Below, in pieces: positions 49,670 to 59,253 of a stretch of DNA of 64,000 bases. The notes below the pieces were generated by a model. The model was not told the origin of the DNA. It ran no database searches and worked only from the letters and a program-made list of their open reading frames with translations. The position numbers and the translations under genes were made by a program. Position 1 is the first letter of the stretch. Each line of letters starts with the position of its first letter. Source of the DNA: Coriaria nepalensis (Eukaryota > Streptophyta > Magnoliopsida > Cucurbitales > Coriariaceae); NCBI GenBank assembly GCA_027186245.1, contig CP114483.1, positions 1,684,001-1,748,000 of the forward strand, given 5' to 3'.

Positions 49670-52600
49670 AAAACAACAGTTGATTAAGGAAAATACTAAG
49701 AAGGTGCAACAATATACTTTCTCCGAGAGGTTGAAAGACTGGAAAATAGAGCGGCGGCAACGTGCCGAAGGGAGACATGATCAGGTTTTTTGTTTTAATG
49801 TCTTTGGTATATAAATGTATTAAAAGTGAGGATCTAACATTGGATGCTCATATATGTTGATATAAAATGCAGTACTATCAACACCAGAAATCAAGCCAGG
49901 TATTTCGTTCATATGTTGAGGTTGTCAATTTTATACTTCATGAGGTGTATCCAGAGAAGAAGAACCCTAAACAGCCATATAAACCCAGGTCAAGGATTAA
50001 TCCTCAAGAACCCACTTCTGTCACTGTGAGTCGACCAACTTTGCTCATGTTTCTTCTTGCAATTTCTGTGGTGATTATGATGAACGTGTCTTACAGACAA
50101 CACCAAAAACTGGAGAAACCATTAAAATCAGAGGATGCAGTAGCAGTGGTACTCTTCTAGTGAAGAGAAAAAGATTTGACTATGAGAAGTACTCATCAAT
50201 GGACAGGAAGCACTTGAAAATCAACACTCAAACTTCTAAGAATGCTGGTTTTAATGTTTCTGAAAAGGATGATCATAAGAGAAAAACCAAACTCACCGCT
50301 GCTACTGGAACTGGACAGTCTGCTTGTTTGGATTCTGCGTATCATACTAAGAGTAATGCTGATGATCAGATCACGAACAAGGGAAAGGAAAATGCAGCTC
50401 ATGTTGTTAGAATTATGCTTGGTTGAGAATCTGACTTTTGGGTTGATTTTGAATTCCTTATTCAAATATCGTTGACTCTCGTACCATCAATTAGAACTCA
50501 TTAAAACCAAGCTGTAGCAAATAGAATCACTCAGATTGGATCATCCTAACTCTAGTTATGCACCATTCTATCTCAACTATTTTTGGCTCTACCGGTTTTC
50601 TTACAGAACAAGTCAAAGGCTAAATTTGAATTTTATATAAAATATGATCACTCCAACAAATTTTTTTCATGCATCTGATTGTATGAAAGCTGATTTCAAG
50701 TCTTAGAAACGTTTGGAATACATTTTGGACTAAGATGCCCTTTGACAGCAAAAGGTGTTGTAAAAGCAGTATACCTTTTGCCTTAAAGCATGCTTCCGTT
50801 TCATGCTTTTGTCTAAAAATTAGCTAAAAATAGTTCGTGTTATTAAGTACTTTCAGCTTGCTTGTTTCAAGTTTAAGTATGGTTGTAAGTATATTTGTAA
50901 TCATCTTATTTTATCATTTTATATGTTGATGTAAAACTCAATTGAAATGTATTCTGTTTTTTTAGAAAGAACATTGTTCGCTGTTTTCATTGTTTCCTCA
51001 TTCAATCACTCTTATTCTCACTTGTAACAAATCAATGAAATTAAACACATGTCTGTATTAATGTGGACAACAGTCATGCTAGCAGTACCGATGATGATAT
51101 CAACACGTCGGTGTGGTATCAATCTGACTTTGATTCTTTCAATGAGGAGGATGAAGAGCATGAAGATAAGGAAAATGATCGGCTGGTGGTTGAAAAATTC
51201 CTGAGAGAAGGTTATGAGAATCTTCAAAACTCTGATGCTGAGAAAGCAGAGAAGACATACTACTGGCAATTACTTTTAACTATAAATTATGTGATACTTA
51301 ACTCTGGTGCTCGATTTTTTCCGTTCATTTTCGGCACCGGAACAGCTTCTTCCACAATCCTGGGACTATTAATGTCTGACGATAAATTAGCTACAATTGG
51401 TGGTGAGACATTCTTGCACTTCCTATGTTTTGTTTCTTCAACCTTTTGCTTTCTCTTTCTCCCTAATTAACATAATTCAGACAATTAACCGAAGAAGGAA
51501 AAACAGAAATAACAGAAAAAGAAATGTATAACATGAAAATTAAGATCAGTTCAACCTGTTAATTAGTACATGTTCTATTTATGTGTGTATAATACCAACT
51601 GCAAAAAACATGAATTTACCTACTGCATGCTTTTATTTGTTGAGTTCATCAAATTTGATCTCAGGTTTTGCAGAACTTTCCTGTATTTTTCATCTCTATG
51701 ATTTCATTCATTTCCTGTGTTTCAGTCTCCTCCTCTACTGTGATGTCCATGAAAAATACATGCATTGATCTCTACAGAAACTCATAGCTATGGACAGGAG
51801 AATGAATTGTTGTTTGAAAAAGTTGGTTTAACTTCCGTGTTCCCGCAAAACGTTTAGCATGCAGCAGCTGTTGGAAAATTTTCCTGATATTTTAATTTTC
51901 AATTTTATAATAATTATTTAATTAATTATATTCATTTAATATAAATAAATTTTCATATTTCATCTTATTCTATTCTTTATTTTTTTTCCCAGCAAAATCC
52001 GTTGCTCAATCCAACTTCAATTACTTTTTATTTTTCCAAGCATGTATGATCACTAGTAGTGCTTATCTTCTTTCTTTCTTTTCTCAAATGGAAACAAAAT
52101 TTGAACAAACCGTGTAACGCAAGAAGAAATAAGAAAAAAGTTCATATATAATCTCCTATTAAGATCACTATAAATTCAGAAGTAGTAAAATCATAAGTGC
52201 TACTGCTCCTCCAGCGAAGAAAACGTCAACTATCATTTTGGCTTCACACCATACATGCATGCATGCATTAATGGTGGATTTTTTTCTTCTCTGTATTCAT
52301 TTTCTGGTCTTTCTTTTTTTTTCTCAAATGGAGATGCTTTTCACGAAACGTCCGTTATGAAAATTGCATCCCTGGCGTTTGTATTACTTTAATTTTTCAC
52401 CCAAATTTGTATTTGTTAGAGATAAATACATTACCAAAAGAGAAGGAACACGAAAAAAGTAGAGGGGTTGGGGACTTAGATTGCAATTCAGTCATGGATT
52501 TTCACTGATTACCTTTTCTGCACTCTCAAATGGGAAATATTTTGAGCCGATTTGATGGAAAATTTCTTGGGGTCAAATGGGAAATATGGTAAAATATAGG

Positions 52601-52729
52601 GATTAAGGTGTAAAATGTAAGAAAGAAAAATGAAACGGAAACTTACAGTGTTACACTTGGCCTTGGACTTTTTGGACCAGAATGAGTGTACGTACCGACT
52701 ACTGCCATGGCTTGAAGAATGACGTGGCA

Positions 52730-52759
52730 GGGGGGTGGGGGGTGGGGGGTGGGGGGGGT
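52730..52759 (+). repeat. G-rich tract upstream of the MBD gene
   Basis: Four G runs of six or more separated by single T, about 125 bases before the MBD start codon. It replaces a non-repetitive CACGTG-containing stretch found at the matching place in unit A (about 45890). Confidence 0.85.
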
Positions 52760-52881
52760 GCAGACAAGCCTTTGCATGTTTGATTATAAAAACAGGTATT
52801 GTGGTAACCTTCTTCTTCACCTATTTTGAAAGAAATCCACCTTCAATCAAATTTACTCTCTTTCTTTCTATACTCTAGATA

Positions 52882-54783
52882 ATGGTGATAATCACAGAGT
52901 TAATCACTAGTACTGAAGAGACTAATAGAGAAAATCCAGAGCAGGCCTTAGTGCCATTAGCTAAACAATGGCAAGAAGGTTGCTCTGATCTCTTGCTAGG
53001 AGAGAATAAATTGTGTTTCACTATCACAAATCTTCATGGGGTAATCATAGATCTTATGAATCCAGTTTTTGTTTTTTCTTTTAGGTTCTCCGTTTCAAGT
53101 CAAAGCTACTTCTTTTAATGCCTCTGCATATTAATGATTTATATGTACGAGATTTTAATTATGCAAGGTTTTGATGTAAAAAAAGAATGCAAATTTAATT
53201 GTGTTTTGGATGAGATAACGAGTTGTTCTTACATGGTTTACAGCCGCAGTGCAATAGCTATGGTGATAAAGTAAGATGGGGGCAAGAATTCCAGATTGGC
53301 CTGCATGTAGCATGCATAAACATATAACTCATGCTTAGTGTAGAAAATGATAATACTAACTCATATGTATTAGTTATTGTAGTGGAGGGAGGTGAAAATG
53401 ATTTGATCTTATAATCATGATCAGAGAAAGAAAGCAAATGAATGATTTCAAATCGGCTAGCATCTAGATCGGATAATTTATCATCCTTAATACACATGAT
53501 TAGCCCTAGATCAGGTAGCGTGTGTATATAAAGTGTCTGATGAATGTTTTTGATATTACAGGCACCAGTACTCAAGGGTTTCCCCGGCCCAGATATGATC
53601 GGTAGGAATCCGATGTTTTTTCCGTCGATCCCACAGAATATGGCTGGCTTAAGAGATTCAACTAATTTCACCGTGAAACAAGATGTGGTAAATACATGTT
53701 TATGTTATGTTCTTAATTAATTTGTTAATACCATCAGAATGTTGAACTTGAAGGATTAATGAACTTTGAATTTGAAGGCATAAATAAAAAAAAAAAAAAG
53801 ATTTTGTTGTTTGAATTTTAACTAATTATCAAAGTATCTTAGGATTCATGTTAAAACCATTATTATAGTAACGAGGTCACGTATTATGAAAGTTGGATAC
53901 CATTTAGAGATGCTATATAATAACTATTTTCAATAAGAATACGACCGTTAAATCGTTGAAGGAATCATATAATCATATGATCGTTATTTACCGTTAAACG
54001 GTTAGTAATCATCATTATATATTGAATATAATGACCGTTAACAAGTATTTATAGCGGATCGCATTTTTTGTTTTTAATTGAAAATTTCTTAAATACAGTT
54101 TTATGAATATGGTATTTTTGATTATCTTCTTAATCATTGTTACCATATATACTTGGCAATAGATTAGTAATCTTACATATATATCATTGAGAGTTAAGGA
54201 TTATTCACCTTAATTATCTTTGAAGAATTAAGACTAACAAAATAGACTTAACTTTTATCAAAATGCATTTAGAATTGATTTGACTAATAACTTATGACAT
54301 ATGATGAAAATATTCTCAATCTTATTAGACCGTTATCACATATATGCATAATGTGTTATGAATGATAAATATAGCCGTTAATCATCGGCCGTTTATCGTT
54401 AGCATCCCACCAAGATCAAAGATGGTGTATCAAATTTAATGTTTTTGTTATGAAAAAATAAATAAAAAATTACGACCTTAAATAGGTAATTTCACTCAAA
54501 TCCTTATAAACACAAGCCCTCACTAAGGTAGGAAGTGTCTCAACGTCAAGAAAATAACTAATGCTACTAATACTAGTAAGAACATCTGCCACACTATTAC
54601 TTTATCTATAAACATGGCTAATTTCAAGATGAAAACTAAAGATCTAAAATTGAATATAATACCAATACGAGAGCAACCTCCAATCCGGACAATCTTCATT
54701 AACGATTAGCATTATTTTGATTTAACAATTAACCATCTTCATTATTAAGATACACGTATCTAATGCATAATCAACATGTTCAA

Positions 54784-54820
<37 letters not shown>

Positions 54821-57807
54821 TACCACATCAACCATATATATAGTATAAAAGTCCACGAGTTTCCAATAGCCGCCAACAAGAATTGTAGTTATCCAAATCA
54901 CGTCGTTTCTAAACGTGTTTCTTTATAAGCATGCATGTATAGTTAAGTTTTTGGACCAAAACATGGAATCTGTAGAGGGGCATGATCTTAGTCGACTAAA
55001 GGTTGCATGATTCAATCCCCATTGCTCTCTCATTCCCATACTTTCTGTAAACTAATGTACGTGATCATTCATGTAGAATGATTATAGGAATCTCTTCTCC
55101 CATATTGTCGTATATAATATTCATATTTTCTGTCTTCTTGATCTTGTAATTGATATCAATCTTAATGCAGTTGAAGATGTCGTCGCTGAGGTTTAATCGT
55201 TCAGAAGAAGACAAGTTGGCTTGTGATGATCAGAATGTGACAGGGATGGAATTAGAGCTTTATGTTCCGGTGCATGACTCGGTGAAGATTTTACATGATG
55301 ATCGCGAAAAAATCAGCGAAGTGAATAAGAAAACATCAGAAAAAGAGGACAACAAACCCTATAAGGAACTTTACATGACTCTCAAACGATTGATTAGTGT
55401 AAGTAAATTGATTTTTTATTTATTACATAACCAATTTGTGATGATGTTAATTAATTAGTCAAGTGTTTGATTATTTTGTCTTTTGCTTATTGAACAGAAC
55501 AAAGCGGGCGAGTTGAGAGCAGTAGAACCAGAATCAACTGGGCAGAGTAATGCTAATACTACTACTCCAGTTGGTAAAAAACAGAAGGAACCTAGGGTGA
55601 TTGAGGCAGTTCCAATTTCCTTTAGGGTTCCTGATAAGCCTGATGACAAGAAAAACGTTGATGCTATGCAATTGGATTGGGTATCATTTTCGTCGAGTTA
55701 ATTAATAACTAATTATGTGGAAATTAGTTGGTTGATTAATTGGTATTCTTTATCTTTTCATTGCTACTGTATTAGGCATCGCGACGAAGAAAGAGATTTC
55801 CGTCAAATTTAGTGAGCGAAGCTTTAGTTTCCTTCGACCTCCCTACAGGTTGTCACAGTCTTGATGCTGAGGTTGACACGGTACACTACAAATCATTTCC
55901 TGATCAAGCACCTTACATACTTTTACCAATATTGCTAATGAATTTACAGATATTTTATATTAAGTATAGTTTAGATTTTTAGTACTTGATGATCATCTGC
56001 TTATTTGATCAATTCGCCTATACATATGTTGTCTTTGTACATTGCTAATTAAGACTAGTGTCTCAAATAACAATTTGATTCTTTATGTTATTAAAACAAC
56101 AGTTGATTAAGGAAAATACTAAGAAGGTGCAACAATATACTTTCTCCGAGAGGTTGAAAGACTGGAAAATCGAGCGGCGGCAACGTACCGATGGGAGACA
56201 TGATCAGGTTTTTTGTTTTAATGTCTTTGGTATATAAATGTATTAAAAGTGAGGATCTAACATTGGATGCTCATATATGTTGATATAAAATGCAGTACTA
56301 TCAACACCAGAAATCAAGCCAGGTATTTCGTTCATATGTTGAGGTTGTCAATTTTATACTTCATGAGGTGTATCCAGAGAAGAAGAACCCTAAACAGCCA
56401 TATAAACCCAGATCAAGGATTAATCCTCAAGAACCCACTTCTGTCACTGTGAGTTGACCAACTTTGCTCATGTTTCTTCTTGCAATTTCTGTGGTGATTA
56501 TGATGAACGTGTCTTACAGACAACACCAAAAACTGGAGAAACCATTAAAATCAGAGGAAGCAGTAGCAGTGGTACTCTTTTAGTGAAGAGAAAAAGATTT
56601 GATTATGAGAAGTACTCATCAATGGAAAGGAGGCACTTGAAAATCAATACTCCAACTTGTGAGAATGCTGGTTTTAATGTTTCTGAAAAGGATGATCATA
56701 AGAGCAAGACCAAACTCACCGCTGCTACTGGAACTAGACAATCTGCTTTTTTGGATTCTTCATATCATACTAAGAGTAATGTTGATGTTCAGATCAAGAA
56801 CAAGGGAGCTCCTATATGTATTAATCTGGCCAACAGTGATACTAGCACCGATGATGATATCTACAAGTCGGCACGGGTTCAATCTGAGTCTGAGTCTTTC
56901 AAGGAGGAGGATCAAGAGAATCAAGTGGACGAAGATAAGGAAAAAGCACGGCTGGCGGTCGAAGAATTCCTGAGAGAAGCTTATGAGAATCTTCAAAACT
57001 CTGATGCTAAGGAAGCGGAGAAGACACCAGAGAGTACTACTGGTAATTACTTAACTATAAATTATGTGACGTAATAAATAAGTTAATTAATTGATATTAG
57101 AACATATATATATAAATAGAACATGTGTGAAATCCTCTGAATGATCATTAATATGTACTAATTCATGTAATACATTTCTTTTTCTGTTATCTCAGTTTTT
57201 CCTTTGGTTAATTGTCTGAGTTATTTTAGGGAGAAAGAGAAAGCAAAAGGTTGAAGAAACAAAACATACGAAGTGCAAGAAGGTCTCACCACCAGTCGTA
57301 GCTAATATAGCTTCAGACATTAGTAGTCCTAAGATTGTGGAAGAAGCGGTTTCGGTGCTGGAAATGAATGGACAAATTGAGCCGAAAACTCCGGAAATGA
57401 AAGAAAACGTGGACAACAAAATACCGGACACTTCTTCTGCCAAATCCGTGATCAGGGTAGAAGAATCCGAAACCATTGAATCAAACATGAAGGCTGAAAC
57501 CATGGAAATGAATTTAAATATGGGGATCCAAATACCGGAAAGTTTGGCAGAACCTGAGATCAAAGTCGATGGTCCCAGACAAATAGAAGGAGACAAGGAG
57601 ACTGAAATAAGATTGATAGAAGAAGAAAGAACAGACGAGGAAGGGGAAAATAGACAGATTAACCCAGAAGAGGCTGGTCGGGAAGGTCAACAAAATAACA
57701 CAGGAGAGGCTGCTGAGGTAAACACCTATCTGGATGCATCCTTCTTTGGGTTTTATGATCATCAGAAGGATATCTGGTCGAGCCTATTCAGGCGAACAAT
57801 GAACTGA
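52882..57807 (+). CDS. methyl-CpG-binding-domain-like protein
   Basis: Ten inferred exons: 52882-53040, 53244-53270, 53562-53687, 55171-55398, 55498-55680, 55776-55880, 56103-56207, 56296-56448, 56520-57042, 57230-57807; all GT-AG, nearly all phase 0, open throughout, 728 aa. Residues about 289-335, split across exons 7 and 8, look like an MBD fold: DWKIERRQRTDGRHDQ then YYQHQKSSQVFRSYVEVVNF, matching the W...R.R..G..D.YY...FRS..EV pattern of plant MBD proteins. The canonical LPxGW start is altered to LKDW. After it comes a basic Lys/Ser region (VKRKRFDYEKY, GRKRKQKVEETKHTKC, possible nuclear signals) and a long Glu-rich tail. Exon 2 is a 27-base micro-exon and is the least certain part; the final exon could also splice at GTAAAC (57719). 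Function as a methylated-DNA reader is inference; it may have lost methyl binding. Confidence 0.7.
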
Positions 57808-58188
57808 TTCAATTGAATGATTATGCAAATTTCATTGCAAATAATCTGGGCCTTTAATTTGGGAGCCTAGCCGCAGATGATTTAGAAGACAATGGTTTTC
57901 TTTTACTCAGCTTGTGTTGTTTCTGTGTACCTTCTTTATTATGATAAGACTATTCTGTTTCCTCTTCCTCTACTCTGAGATATGAAAGGAGTTTTATCTG
58001 ATTGTTTTGAAAAGGAGCAGGTAAGATAGAAACATATAAATATGCACCTATATAGGAGAAATTCAAATGTCAAAAGATACATCAAAATCAAAAGTTCCGA
58101 ATATAAAAAAGATTCAATTAAACTCAGAAACTCCTCCCATTATCATTCTTACCAACCAACCACGACAAGGCTATTGACCAAAAAATGC
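57808..58188. other. convergent 3' region of MBD gene and AS1
   Basis: 3' UTR space. No gene seen. Confidence 0.5.
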
Positions 58189-59253
58189 TTAGCTAGTTCT
58201 GCAACCCATCTGCTCAAGAAACTTAGTAAGACGCAAGTGCTTAGCAGCCCATTGATCGGCTAATTTCTGCTCCTTGGCTTCTGCATCTCTCCTTAGCCCT
58301 GCTAACTGTTCCTTGTACTCTGCTTCTATTCGCTCTAAAGTTATCTTCTCCTCCCCTTTCAGAGCCTTCAACTTTGCCTCAATCTCTTCCATCTTCTCTC
58401 TTTTCCTAGTCGACTTCTCCGATTCCAATTGTAGCTCTACCCTCCGCAATCTCCATGCGGCTTCTTTCTTATGTGCGGCCCAGGCTCTATGCCCTTCTTC
58501 CAACTCTCTGCAACACTCCGTTAACTCTAACAGGAGCAAGTTTTCCTGAGGAGGAGGGGTCAAATTGCCTAATACCAAAGGTGTTGTAGTTTCTGGTCCT
58601 CTCTCGGGTTGAAGCCAAGGGATTGGATTAGAGGCCCCACTTTTCGATGAAGATAGGGTGAGAGTCACTGAAGGTGAAGGTGGTCGGTCAATAGGAGTGG
58701 CCTTAGAATTAGAAAGCCATGGAGGAAGATGACTAGGCGGAGGAAGAGATGGGTCTGTTTGTAGAAACCCGCCTCCGGAAGTAGCCATGAAATGAGGCGG
58801 GCCCGTCCCCTCTCGCTCTTTCACTAATTTCTCCGCAAATGTCTCGAGAATATGATTATACTTACCCTCCCCAAGTGGGTCGGTGCTATTATTATTCACA
58901 GTTCTGTTATCCTCCTTCTGTTCCTCTCTTTGCTGCTTCTCTCGGAACACTTCCCACCACTTTCCTAGTCGCTTGGCAGTTCTTCCAGGCACTTCAGCTG
59001 CGATTTTCTTCCATTTGTTTCCGTGTTTGGCTTGAAGGTGAATTACAAGGCGTTGCTCTTCTTCAGTGAGTGATCCTTTTTTGATTCCGGGTTTGAGATA
59101 ATTCTTCCACCTTTCTAAACAGGATTTAGCGTCACGGTTTAGAGGCTCGTTCATGCGCTGAGAAACCAGGTTCCATTCTCTTGGACCATATTGCTTAACA
59201 TAAGCACATAATAACGCATCTTCTTCAGCTGTCCAACGCTGTCTTTCCTTCAT
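58189..59253 (-). CDS. AS1: ASYMMETRIC LEAVES1/PHANTASTICA MYB transcription factor
   Basis: Leaf-patterning repressor; with AS2 it silences class I KNOX genes (established in Arabidopsis). Single coding exon, 354 aa, starting [15 protein letters not shown]; four upstream in-frame residues are not in the family and were excluded. Two MYB repeats occupy residues 1-107 ([39 protein letters not shown]). A Pro-rich middle region follows with the conserved TLTLSSS block, then a C-terminal AS1 domain with [32 protein letters not shown] and a coiled coil ending [13 protein letters not shown]. Full length compared with Arabidopsis AS1 (367 aa). AS1 genes usually have a 5' UTR intron; a possible one lies between about 59415 and 60280 but I could not fix it. 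Confidence 0.97.
   Translation of the reverse strand: MKERQRWTAEEDALLCAYVKQYGPREWNLVSQRMNEPLNRDAKSCLERWKNYLKPGIKKGSLTEEEQRLVIHLQAKHGNKWKKIAAEVPGRTAKRLGKWWEVFREKQQREEQKEDNRTVNNNSTDPLGEGKYNHILETFAEKLVKEREGTGPPHFMATSGGGFLQTDPSLPPPSHLPPWLSNSKATPIDRPPSPSVTLTLSSSKSGASNPIPWLQPERGPETTTPLVLGNLTPPPQENLLLLELTECCRELEEGHRAWAAHKKEAAWRLRRVELQLESEKSTRKREKMEEIEAKLKALKGEEKITLERIEAEYKEQLAGLRRDAEAKEQKLADQWAAKHLRLTKFLEQMGCRTS

Larger units (their letters stand above)
44668..51763. repeat. tandem duplication unit A (proximal)
   Basis: Begins in the MYB3R 3' flank; colinear homology to unit B appears at 44668-44865 versus 51764-52120, 45190-46240 versus 52150-53160, 47340-47770 versus 55669-56098, 49675-50385 versus 56099-56810, and 51055-51295 versus 56810-57075. 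The end of the unit (51295-51763) is inverted. Identity is uneven, from about 85 percent to near 100 percent. Intervening pieces without counterparts are 46250-47340, the LTR element, and 50385-51050. Confidence 0.85.
46022..51763 (+). pseudogene. scrambled duplicate of the MBD gene
   Basis: Copy of the downstream MBD gene. Recognisable pieces: exon 1 (46022-46216; 64-aa frame, MVIISELITTT start, with a 61-base deletion across the exon 1 donor), exon 6 (47449-47553), exon 7 (49680-49784), exon 8 (49873-50025), most of exon 9 (50097-50426, ending in a new stop), a second part of exon 9 (51063-51290), and two inverted fragments of intron 9/exon 10. Exons 2-4 and most of exon 5 are missing. An LTR retrotransposon sits in the intron before exon 7, ten bases from the acceptor. 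Exons 6-8 are undamaged, so a shortened MBD peptide from this copy is not excluded, but loss of the N-terminal exons and inversion of the last exon argue for a pseudogene. Confidence 0.8.
51764..57807. repeat. tandem duplication unit B (distal, holds the open gene)
   Basis: Second unit of the tandem duplication, starting exactly where the inverted end of unit A stops, and containing the MBD gene open across all inferred exons. Confidence 0.8.
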
